From positions 5,208,001-5,272,000 of the forward strand of contig CAWDMP010000002.1 of assembly GCA_963803495.1 (NCBI GenBank): a DNA stretch of 64,000 nucleotides, in the 5' to 3' direction. Of this stretch, positions 54,250-61,952 are shown piece after piece; position 1 is the stretch's first letter, and every line of letters starts with the position of its first letter. The position numbers and the translations under genes are program-made. Under the pieces are notes generated by a model. The model ran no database searches and was not told where the DNA came from. It saw only the letters and a program-made list of their open reading frames with translations. Origin of the DNA: Persicitalea sp963803495 (lineage in GTDB: Bacteria > Bacteroidota > Bacteroidia > Cytophagales > Spirosomataceae).

Positions 54250-55488
54250 TCATTGGGACAGGTTCTGCAGCCCTTCCGCACATCGACTCACTTCCTCGCT
54301 TGTATTGTAGTGCGACAAACTGATACGAAGTACCCCATCGTTCATGTCGCCCATGCCCATTGTTTTCAAAAGCCGATAAGCGTAAAAATGCCCGTTCTTG
54401 GCCGCTACATCGTACGCTACCAAGCCATCGGCCAGAGCTTTTGAGGATACCGTGGTAGCAGTGAGCGCGATATTGGCTTCACGTTGCGCGGTGGTACTGC
54501 GGCCGAAGATGCGGACCGGTAGCTCGTTCAATGTATTCAATAACGTACCACAAAGTTTGGTCTCGTGGGCGTGCATCAAGGCGGCCATGGCGTTGGCTTT
54601 TTGGGACAAGTCAATGGTCGACGCCCCAAAATGATGGCGATGTAGGGCCGTGAAGTAATCACCGATTCCGGCCAGGGCGGCAATGGCGGCGTGATCGGGT
54701 CCGGCGCTATCGAGTCGTTTGTTGAGGTAGGGAATATTGAAAAAATGACATTGCGGCTCGAGCGCCCGCAAAAAATCCTCGCGCAGTACCATCACACCCA
54801 GGTGGGTACCGTACGTCTTGTAGGTACTGAACACGTAGGCGTCCGCGTCGAGCGCGTCGAGGTCGGGCCAGTGGTGCGGCGCGTACGATACCCCGTCCAC
54901 TACGAGCCGCGCCCCGGCCTCGTGGGTCAGTTTGGCGATTTCGTTGATCGGGTTGATGCTACCTACGATATTGGAACTGTGCGTGACCGCCACGATGGCC
55001 GTTTTGGGATTCAGCAATTTTTGGAGCTCGTCCAAGGCCAATTCACCGTTTTCGGGATCGACCGGCCAAATGCGCAGCGCAGCGCCCTGTTGCCGACAAA
55101 GCCGCTCCCAACCGCCGATGTTCGACTCGTGGTCTTGCTCCGAAACGATCACTTCACTACCCTTCGTCACCAGCGGCGCGCAGGCAATTGCCAGGGTGTT
55201 CAGCAGTTGCGTCGAGGAAGCCCCGAGCGTGACCAGTTCGACGGGCCTGTTGAGTAGCGCTGCCATGGTGCTGCGCCCCAGGTCCATGGCTTCACCCGCC
55301 CGGTCAGAAATCGGATTGGCCCCGTAGGGCTGTACTTTATAGTTGGTATAAAAATCGGTGAGCCGGTCGATGACCGCCCCGGCCACGTAGCTACCGCCAG
55401 CGTTGTCGAGGAAGCCTATTTTCTGGCCCAACTCGGTTTTGAAAATAGGGAATTGTTGGCGGACGAAATCGACGTCGAGTACCTGCAT
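54250..55488 (-). CDS. Cysteine-desulfurase-like class V aminotransferase
   Basis: The 412-residue PLP enzyme fits the cysteine desulfurase-like family (SufS/CsdA relatives, TIGR01976 type): VTHSSNIVGSINPINEIAKL, HEAGARLVVDGVSYAPHHWP supplies the Asp-x-x and the PLP contact, and VFSTYKTYGTHLGVM contains the probable PLP Lys near residue 223. A Cys-containing active-site loop as in true desulfurases is not obvious. It is cytoplasmic and monocistronic, divergent from the endonuclease III gene. The reaction may differ from sulfur mobilisation; sequence alone cannot decide. Confidence 0.88.
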   Translation of the reverse strand: MQVLDVDFVRQQFPIFKTELGQKIGFLDNAGGSYVAGAVIDRLTDFYTNYKVQPYGANPISDRAGEAMDLGRSTMAALLNRPVELVTLGASSTQLLNTLAIACAPLVTKGSEVIVSEQDHESNIGGWERLCRQQGAALRIWPVDPENGELALDELQKLLNPKTAIVAVTHSSNIVGSINPINEIAKLTHEAGARLVVDGVSYAPHHWPDLDALDADAYVFSTYKTYGTHLGVMVLREDFLRALEPQCHFFNIPYLNKRLDSAGPDHAAIAALAGIGDYFTALHRHHFGASTIDLSQKANAMAALMHAHETKLCGTLLNTLNELPVRIFGRSTTAQREANIALTATTVSSKALADGLVAYDVAAKNGHFYAYRLLKTMGMGDMNDGVLRISLSHYNTSEEVSRCAEGLQNLSQ

Positions 55489-55640
55489 GGATAAGAATAA
55501 AATGGAGCTGAATAAATGAAGCAGCCAAATTAGGGAATTACGCTTATATCTCGCTGCTCAGCCTGCACATCAAAACGACACAAACAGTAGGCATAATTAT
55601 TTTTTGAGTAGTTGAAATCCCTACATTTCTGCACTACCCC

Positions 55641-56303
55641 ATGAAAACAAGTTTCAACCTGACCACCGTCCTCGACCGGATAGCCACAGCCATTCGTCCT
55701 TTTCCCAAAGCCGCCATGTTCGAATTGGCCGAGCGGGGCTACGGTACATTGTTCGAACAATTGGTTTCTTGTATCATCTCCATCAGAACGCTGGACGAAA
55801 CGACCATCCCCGTATCGTTACGGCTCTTCGCAGTTGCTCGCACGGCCGAGGATACGTTGAAACTCAGCCGCGAGCAACTTTCCGAACTACTCGATGGCAC
55901 CACCTATCCCGGCCAAAAAATCGACACGATACTAGGTGTGGCGCGGGCGGCAGTCGAGCAGTACGGCGGTGAATTGCCCGCCGATTTCGACCAACTCACC
56001 GCCCTGAAAGGCGTCGGTCCGAAGTGCGCCAACCTCACGTTGGGCGTGGCGAGCGGGGTGGCCGCCATCAGCGTCGACGTCCATGTGCATCGGGTCGTCA
56101 ACCGCTGGGGCTACGTGCAGGAAAAAACGCCCGAAAAAACGCTGAAAGAACTTGAAGAAGTAATTCCTCAGGCGCAGTGGACTGAAATCAATCGCCTGCT
56201 TATGCCCTTCGGCAAGCACATCTGCACAGGTACCTTGCCCAAATGTAGTACTTGTCCGGTACTTGAATTCTGCGAACAAGTGGGGGTGGAACGGTGGCGA
56301 TAA
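55641..56303 (+). CDS. nth: Endonuclease III (DNA glycosylase/AP lyase)
   Basis: The 220-residue enzyme removes oxidised pyrimidines. It has the helix-hairpin-helix with catalytic Lys near 127 (LKGVGPKCANLTLG), the catalytic Asp in ISVDVHVHR near 146 and the iron-sulfur loop C-x6-C-x2-C-x5-C at 193-209 (CTGTLPKCSTCPVLEFC). The usual hairpin is LPGVGRKTA; here it is LKGVGPKCA. A possible promoter (TTTG 55603, TACATTTC 55622) precedes the ATG. It is a single gene with no cotranscribed neighbour. Confidence 0.93.
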   Translation: MKTSFNLTTVLDRIATAIRPFPKAAMFELAERGYGTLFEQLVSCIISIRTLDETTIPVSLRLFAVARTAEDTLKLSREQLSELLDGTTYPGQKIDTILGVARAAVEQYGGELPADFDQLTALKGVGPKCANLTLGVASGVAAISVDVHVHRVVNRWGYVQEKTPEKTLKELEEVIPQAQWTEINRLLMPFGKHICTGTLPKCSTCPVLEFCEQVGVERWR

Positions 56304-56313
56304 TCTGAAAACA

Positions 56314-56347
56314 TTCCTTGCCGCAGGATTCATCCTGTGGCAAGGAA
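56314..56347 (-). terminator. Terminator of the M20 dipeptidase gene
   Basis: TTCCTTGCCGCAGGAT (56314-56329) and ATCCTGTGGCAAGGAA (56332-56347) form a 16-bp stem with one mismatch; on the minus strand it is followed by TGTTTTC. It lies just past the dipeptidase stop. Confidence 0.75.
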
Positions 56348-56350
56348 GAA

Positions 56351-57865
56351 TCAGTTGTCAACTGATTCAGTCAGCACCGCCAGGCACATCTTGATCCCTT
56401 CCCGGTAGTTGCTGATGCGAATGTTTTCGTTGGGACCGTGAATATTATTATCAGGGTTGGGAATGCGGATCGACACGGCGGGCAGGTCTAGCGTTTCGAT
56501 AAAAGTCGCCATCGGCTGCGAACCGCCCGTGGCCCGGATGTCGAGGTGCCGGTCGACGGCCCGAGTCATGGCACGATCGAGCCAGTGGCCGATGGGCGAG
56601 TCGATGTCGGTGCGGAAAGGGCGGGTCCCTACCTTGGAGGTGAAAGTACCGAGCAGAGGATACATCGCGCGGTCTTCGTCGGTTGGCGGACCATCCAGTA
56701 GCTTCACGCCCTGGGACTCAATGTGCTTTTTTACCAAATCGACCATGCGCTTTCCTTCGGTTTCGGGTACCAGCCGGAGGTCGATCTCGGCCGTGGCGCT
56801 GCTGGGAATAATCGTACGGACCTCATTGCCCACCCAGCCTGCCCGCATCCCGCGTACGTTGAGGCTGGGGTACTGCACGGCTTCTTCGTAGGTTTCGCCA
56901 ATTTTTTCGGCCTGCGCGATGCCCAGCCGTTGGTTGAGTGTGGGTAGGTCTTCGGGAATTTGGGCAAAGATTTTTTTGTCGGCTGCACTGATGTCGATGC
57001 CGTCATAATAGCCGTCGATGAGTACTTTGCCCTCCTTATCTTTCATGCTGGCCAGGATGCGCGCCAGGGCGAAGGCCGGGTTGGGGGCGTAGTTGCCGTA
57101 TTGTCCGCTGTGCAGATTTTCCTTGGCCCCGTACATCGTGAGCGTGACCGTGGCGATGCCCCGCGCCCCAAAAGTCAGCGTGGGAATATTGGAGATATGG
57201 CGCGTTCCGTCCATAATTAGCAGCCGGTCGGCGGCCAGTAGCTCCCGCTTCTCCTGCACCAGTTTGGCGATGGTAGGCGAGCTCATTTCTTCCTGAAAAT
57301 CCAGGATGACCTTGATGTTGAAATCGGCCGCGATTTTCTTTTCCTGCAAGATTTTTAGGGCCGTCATGAAGCAGGAAGCCGGACCCTTGGAGTCGGAAGC
57401 CGAGCGGGCGAAAATCTTGTGATCGGGATCGATTTCCTTATCAAAAGTCTCCCAGGGTACCAGCTTACCTGCCTTGCTTTTGATCACGGCCCCGAACGGA
57501 CTCTCTTGCTGCCAGGCCGCCGAGTCGACGGGTTGCCCGTCGATTTGAAGATAAAAAAGTACGTTCGGCTTTTTGGGGTCGACGATTTTCTGGGCGTAAA
57601 GGTGAGGTACCCCATCCGAAACCAGCTTCTGTGTCTCAAAACCTAGTGCCTTGAACCTTGCATCGCACCAGGCAAGGTTAGTCTCGATTTGTTTGGGGAA
57701 GTGACCGTCGTTGGGAAGCGCTAAAAATTCACGGAATGTAAGTAAACTGCTTTCGAGCGAAGCCTCAGCCGCTTGCTCGATAGCCGCCTTCGACATTTTC
57801 TGGGCTGTGAGGGGCAAGGCGCTCAGCGATAAGCTGAGAAAAAAGATCGCTCTGAAAAATTGCAT
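56351..57865 (-). CDS. M20-family dipeptidase-like metallopeptidase, secreted
   Basis: The 504-residue protein has a signal peptide (MQFFRAIFFLSLSLSALPLTAQ) and the M20 fold with dimerisation domain (GQYGNYAPNPAFALARIL). Motifs seen: FYLQIDGQPVD (position of the usual GHYDVQPVD), SASDSKGPAS (bridging Asp region), FQEEMSS (general-base Glu and ligand Glu), DGTRH and IHGPNENIRI (final His). The first zinc His of the family is Gln here. The other ligands are intact. Whether this keeps activity is not clear from sequence. Confidence 0.85.
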   Translation of the reverse strand: MQFFRAIFFLSLSLSALPLTAQKMSKAAIEQAAEASLESSLLTFREFLALPNDGHFPKQIETNLAWCDARFKALGFETQKLVSDGVPHLYAQKIVDPKKPNVLFYLQIDGQPVDSAAWQQESPFGAVIKSKAGKLVPWETFDKEIDPDHKIFARSASDSKGPASCFMTALKILQEKKIAADFNIKVILDFQEEMSSPTIAKLVQEKRELLAADRLLIMDGTRHISNIPTLTFGARGIATVTLTMYGAKENLHSGQYGNYAPNPAFALARILASMKDKEGKVLIDGYYDGIDISAADKKIFAQIPEDLPTLNQRLGIAQAEKIGETYEEAVQYPSLNVRGMRAGWVGNEVRTIIPSSATAEIDLRLVPETEGKRMVDLVKKHIESQGVKLLDGPPTDEDRAMYPLLGTFTSKVGTRPFRTDIDSPIGHWLDRAMTRAVDRHLDIRATGGSQPMATFIETLDLPAVSIRIPNPDNNIHGPNENIRISNYREGIKMCLAVLTESVDN

Positions 57866-57999
57866 GGAGGATTAATTTGAATGTCCCATAAAGATGCAGG
57901 ATTCTCTTTTGTGATAAAATAAATTCTGAAACTTTCGCCTTCCGCAGCCTGGAAACATCGTTCTCATTACTTTTTAAAAAAAAAATACCAGAAAAATAG

Positions 58000-58030
58000 T
58001 TTGATTACTAGAAATCTAGTAATACCTTGG
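58000..58030 (+). promoter_or_regulatory. BlaI-type operator inside the blaI promoter
   Basis: A perfect 8+8 palindrome ATTACTAG-AAAT-CTAGTAAT (58004-58023) lies between TTTG (58000-58003) and TACCTTGG (58023-58030), which fit -33 and -7 elements with 19 bases between. A repressor bound there would block the promoter. It is just before the BlaI-like ATG 58035, so a leaderless or very short-leader mRNA is expected. Confidence 0.7.
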
Positions 58031-58034
58031 GGCT

Positions 58035-58403
58035 ATGGAAATAGAACGCTTGACCAACCGCGAAGAAGAAGTCATGCAGGTACTTTGGAACCAGCAACGT
58101 GCCTTTGCCAAAGACATGCTCCCGTCTTTTGCTGAAACTAATTGGCACTACAACACGCTGTCGACCATGCTGCGCAACTTGGAGGAAAAGGGCTACGTGG
58201 CGCACCGCACTTTTGGCAACGCCCACGAGTACTACCCGGTCGTAAGCAAGCAGGATTATCAGAACAAGTTCGTCCTCAACAAGGTCGTCGGGGATTATTT
58301 CAACGATTCTTACAAAGACCTGGTGGCCTATTTTGCCAAACAAGAAAAAGTAAGTCCCGACGAGTTGCGCGAAATCATCCGCATGATCGAGGAAGATGAG
58401 TGA
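58035..58403 (+). CDS. BlaI/MecI-family transcriptional repressor
   Basis: The 122-residue protein has the winged-helix domain of BlaI/MecI (LTNREEEVMQVLWNQQRAFA, then NTLSTMLRNLEEKGYV as recognition region) and a C-terminal dimerisation helix (about 80-120). It is followed after 34 bases by an M56/BlaR1-like sensor gene, the usual two-gene pair in which the sensor peptidase cuts the repressor. Its operator is the palindrome at 58004-58023. No beta-lactamase gene is nearby, so it probably controls its own pair or other targets. Confidence 0.93.
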   Translation: MEIERLTNREEEVMQVLWNQQRAFAKDMLPSFAETNWHYNTLSTMLRNLEEKGYVAHRTFGNAHEYYPVVSKQDYQNKFVLNKVVGDYFNDSYKDLVAYFAKQEKVSPDELREIIRMIEEDE

Positions 58404-58437
58404 AAAATTTGGCTAAAAAACCTAAATCCGAAAAACC

Positions 58438-60237
58438 ATGCTGCTCCCGTACCTACTCAAAGTCAGTCTGTTGTTGGCCGCGTTGACGCTGGGCTACCGC
58501 TGGCTGATTCAGTTCGAAACCTTCTCACGCCTCAACCGCGCCCTGCTGTGGTTCAACGTGTTGGCCGCCTGGTCGTTGCCGCTCATCCCTTTGGGCGACT
58601 GGGGACCCGTGGCGGTGCAGCGTCAATTTCACGAAGTAGCCCCGACCCAAATCAAGACCGTTCTGGCCGAAACCAGATTGATCGATTCGCCGACTACCCC
58701 GACGATCGCGTCGTCCGCTGACCTGGGTTCGGGTACTATGACGCTGTTCGAAAGCTTTTCCGCTTGGGGTGCCACCGAATGGCTTCTACTGATTTACGGA
58801 TTAGGCGTGGTCGTTCTGCTGGCGCGTTTTCTCTATCAATTGGGTAGGTTGGCACTTTCGCTGCGAAAATGTCCCGCCGAGCGGTTGGAGAATGGTCTGC
58901 GGCTGGTTAGCGATCCGACTACGGCCTCGCCCTTCTCCTTTTTTCGCTGGGTGGTGTGCGATCCCGCGCGGTATAGCCCGGCCGAACTGCAACAAATTCT
59001 GGCCCACGAAGCCGAACACGCGCGGGGCGGACACAGCTTCGATTTATTGCTGGCCGAAATGCAGCGGATCGCGCTCTGGTTCAACCCTTTCGCCTGGGTA
59101 CACCGGCGGTTGGTGCAGGGAAACCTAGAGTACCTGGCAGACCGTGCCGTATTGGAAGTGGGCTTCGCCAAAAAGCAATACCAAATGAATCTGCTGAAAG
59201 CCGTCGTGCAAATCCAGGAGCCACCTTTGACCAATTCCTTCGCCCAATCTTTACTCAAAAACCGAATCAAAATGATGAACCGACAACCTTCCCGCGCCTG
59301 GGTACTAAGCAAGTACGCCGCGCTGATCGCCGTCCTGTACCTGTCAACCGCCTTCGTGGCGCCCTACCGCCAGCAACTTATTGAACTCGCCCCGACCGCC
59401 GTGCAACCCGTCGTGCGGGCTTTGGTGGAGGAAAACGCTCCGGTGGATACTCCGGAGGAAATTGTTGTGCCGCCCGTGGAAAAGATAGTAGTGCCTGAGA
59501 AGATGGCCGAAATTGTGCCTCCGGTGAAAGCGGATACCGCGTTCGTGCCGAAGAGCAAATGGATTCAGATGGATGGAGACACTTTGTTTTGGGTGATTCC
59601 TTCCACTATTACTTGGGATGAACTATCTGAGATGCGAGTGGATGTCAAAAGCTTTGGCTACAATATGACAGTCAGTACTTTGAAATACGACCCTCTACAG
59701 AAGTTCCTAACGGCAATACAGGTGGGAATGTACAAACCGGGTGGAGGCGGCCTGAGTAAAGGAGGCGAGGAGGACAAATACACGCCGATAAAGGGATACT
59801 CTGGCTATTTAATGAAAAGTGCGCGGGGCATCGATCGACTGCCACCGGAACCGCTTTTGTCTAGATACAGAGAAAGCTATCAGAAAGCCCTTGAATTGAA
59901 AAAGGAAAACGAACTCGAATATATCGAAGATAAATTAGATGGAGAACTGTATAAAAGAGTTGGTGGTACAAGTACAAGCATAATTTCACGGGAAGGTATG
60001 TTAAAGCTCAATCCCGGCGACACGATGGGGAAGGGAGATTGGAGCGGCGTTGGCCGTTCAAAAAATAATACCTTGATGGTTTTGGAGCAATACAAAGATG
60101 CCGAGTTTTACGTCAATGGAAAACCCGCTACCTTTGAGGATGCGAGTGATGTAGGTTACGATAAATTGCAAATGTTGAAGATTGGACAGGATCGGAAAGA
60201 CAAGTACTACATCATGATCTACATCAACACCCCTTGA
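58438..60237 (+). CDS. BlaR1-like M56 family membrane zinc peptidase/sensor
   Basis: The 599-residue protein has membrane segments near 2-20, 35-55, 100-125 and 285-302. The zinc motif HEAEH is at residues 190-194 (ILAHEAEHARGGHSFD), followed by FNPFAWVHRRLVQGNLEYLA and DRAVLEVGF, typical of M56 peptidases. After the last membrane segment a Val/Pro/Glu-rich linker (about 325-360) leads to a C-terminal periplasmic region of about 240 residues with no clear domain, unlike the penicillin-binding sensor of BlaR1. The ligand it senses is therefore not predicted. It is likely coexpressed with the BlaI-like gene. Confidence 0.88.
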   Translation: MLLPYLLKVSLLLAALTLGYRWLIQFETFSRLNRALLWFNVLAAWSLPLIPLGDWGPVAVQRQFHEVAPTQIKTVLAETRLIDSPTTPTIASSADLGSGTMTLFESFSAWGATEWLLLIYGLGVVVLLARFLYQLGRLALSLRKCPAERLENGLRLVSDPTTASPFSFFRWVVCDPARYSPAELQQILAHEAEHARGGHSFDLLLAEMQRIALWFNPFAWVHRRLVQGNLEYLADRAVLEVGFAKKQYQMNLLKAVVQIQEPPLTNSFAQSLLKNRIKMMNRQPSRAWVLSKYAALIAVLYLSTAFVAPYRQQLIELAPTAVQPVVRALVEENAPVDTPEEIVVPPVEKIVVPEKMAEIVPPVKADTAFVPKSKWIQMDGDTLFWVIPSTITWDELSEMRVDVKSFGYNMTVSTLKYDPLQKFLTAIQVGMYKPGGGGLSKGGEEDKYTPIKGYSGYLMKSARGIDRLPPEPLLSRYRESYQKALELKKENELEYIEDKLDGELYKRVGGTSTSIISREGMLKLNPGDTMGKGDWSGVGRSKNNTLMVLEQYKDAEFYVNGKPATFEDASDVGYDKLQMLKIGQDRKDKYYIMIYINTP

Positions 60238-60309
60238 TCTGGCGGTTGTGCTTTCCAGCGAAGCCCTATTTCCGACTTCCCCCAATTTCCCTCATCTTTG
60301 GGGCCGGAA

Positions 60310-61476
60310 ATGAAACTACTGATCTTCGATACCATCCTCAACGGCCACCACTCCGACTATATCGGGCATCTGGTCCATTACTGGCACAGCGCGCAAGTAC
60401 CCGGCGAACTTTACGTCGTGACCCCCGCCGGACTGGCCGCCGCGCTGCCCGAAAAATACGCAACCAATTCAGATATTCACTTTGTCGAGCTAACCGAGGC
60501 CGAAGTACAGGGCAGCCAGTCGGCGGGTGCGGTTCGACGTTCCTTCGCTGATTGGAATCTGTATGTCAAGCACGCCGAGCGCATTCAGCCTACCTGCGCC
60601 CTGCTGATGTACGCCGATATTTTTCAGTTGGGGCTGTGGTTGGGCAAAAAATCGCCCTGTCCGGTATCGGGCATCTACTTCCGTCCCAGTTTCGGGCAAT
60701 CTTCGGCAAGTGGTTCGCGAGAAAAACTAGTGGTAGCTCGCAAGCGATTCCTGCTCCGGCGGATGCTTTCCAATCCGTCCTTGTCTACCCTCTTTTGCCT
60801 GGATCACTCGGCCGTACCCGCCATTCAGGCCCTGACGGATGCCGTCAAAGTACTACCCTTAGCCGATCCCGTGCGACCCTACAAGCGCGCGCCCGAGCAA
60901 GTGGAAAAGTTAAGGAGTGCTTTGAAGATTGAAAGTGGCCGGAAAGTATTCTTGCTGTTCGGGTGGCTCGACGACCGGAAAGGAATCGAGCCTACGCTCG
61001 ACGCCATCGGGCAACTTTCGGAATCGGAGAGCAGGCAGGTCACGCTCATTCTGGCCGGGCCTATGGCCTCCGATTACCGGGCCACGATCGAATCGCGTTT
61101 AAAGGAATTATGTACCAAGGCACAAATCATTGGTCATTTTCAGGAAATCAAAGGGCCTGCCATTCAGGATTTCTTTGAGTTGACCGATTTTGTGCTGACG
61201 CTCTACCAGCGGCATGTGGGCATGAGCTCGATTGTGGTACGGGCGGCTTTGTCAGAAAAGCCGATTATTTCGTCGGACTTCGGGTACATGGGGCATTTGG
61301 TAACTTCGGAAAAGCTGGGTACAGTCGTGGATTCACAATCCCCCACGGCGATTGCCGCTGCCTTGCGATCGGCTTTACAGGGCCACCTGAACATTGCCCC
61401 GGCTTCACTACAAGCCTTCGCCCAAAAAAATACCGATACCGCTTTCGTCCGGCAGTTGTTGGATGGTATTTCTTGA
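60310..61476 (+). CDS. Glycosyltransferase, GT-B fold (GT4-like)
   Basis: The 388-residue protein has a GT-B layout: an N-terminal domain beginning MKLLIFDTILNGHHSDYIGH and a C-terminal UDP-binding domain with FLLFGWLDDRKGIEPTLDAI (the GRLxxxKG region) and EKPIISSDFGYMGHLV near 315-330. It has no signal peptide or membrane segment, so it is a cytoplasmic or peripheral enzyme. ATG 60310 starts it 72 bases after the M56 stop. A TTG at 60298 is in frame but less likely. The sugar donor and acceptor are unknown; no polysaccharide cluster is nearby. Confidence 0.85.
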   Translation: MKLLIFDTILNGHHSDYIGHLVHYWHSAQVPGELYVVTPAGLAAALPEKYATNSDIHFVELTEAEVQGSQSAGAVRRSFADWNLYVKHAERIQPTCALLMYADIFQLGLWLGKKSPCPVSGIYFRPSFGQSSASGSREKLVVARKRFLLRRMLSNPSLSTLFCLDHSAVPAIQALTDAVKVLPLADPVRPYKRAPEQVEKLRSALKIESGRKVFLLFGWLDDRKGIEPTLDAIGQLSESESRQVTLILAGPMASDYRATIESRLKELCTKAQIIGHFQEIKGPAIQDFFELTDFVLTLYQRHVGMSSIVVRAALSEKPIISSDFGYMGHLVTSEKLGTVVDSQSPTAIAAALRSALQGHLNIAPASLQAFAQKNTDTAFVRQLLDGIS

Positions 61477-61522
61477 AACGAAAAAAAGTTGAGACAGTTC
61501 TGCAACGTTCAGTCGACTTCGA

Positions 61523-61891
61523 TTATACGATCTCTTTCCCAAACGGCGTGAACGACAGGCTCATGAGCTTAAAGTGCTGCTTGGCAAAGGGTAGCCCGAT
61601 GATGGTGATCGCCAGCAAAAGCCCAAAAAACAGATGGGTGAGAGCGATCCAGATACCGCCGACCACGATCCAGATGACATTGAATATCGTGGATAGACAA
61701 CCTGTGTGGCCAGGTACATCACGCACTTCCTTGCCGAATGGCATCAGACTTAGCATACCGATCTTGAAACATTGGATACCGAACGGAATGCCGATAATCG
61801 TCACGCACATGACGAGGCCGGCCACCATATATTCGATGAAAACGATCAATCCGCCGAAAATCAGCCAAAGGATATTGCCCAGTAGATTCAT
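61523..61891 (-). CDS. YccF-domain small membrane protein
   Basis: The 122-residue protein has two copies of the YccF motif: CVTIIGIPFGIQCFKIGMLS followed by MPFGKEV, and AITIIGLPFAKQHFKLMSLS followed by FTPFGKEI, each with a hydrophobic segment before it (about 4-30 and 70-100). The family is a small inner-membrane protein of unknown function. ATG 61891 (MNLLGNILWLIFGGLI) is chosen because family members start here; the open frame extends to 61930. It is convergent to the glycosyltransferase gene. Confidence 0.88.
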   Translation of the reverse strand: MNLLGNILWLIFGGLIVFIEYMVAGLVMCVTIIGIPFGIQCFKIGMLSLMPFGKEVRDVPGHTGCLSTIFNVIWIVVGGIWIALTHLFFGLLLAITIIGLPFAKQHFKLMSLSFTPFGKEIV

Positions 61892-61952
61892 ATGCTGCGA
61901 GAAGGGGTGTTGAATTTCTTTTATTCCCACGCAAAAAATAATGCCACACAGA

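Noticed and set aside
58035..60237. Beta-lactam resistance operon
   Set aside because: No beta-lactamase gene follows, and the sensor lacks a penicillin-binding domain; BlaI/M56 pairs serve many functions.
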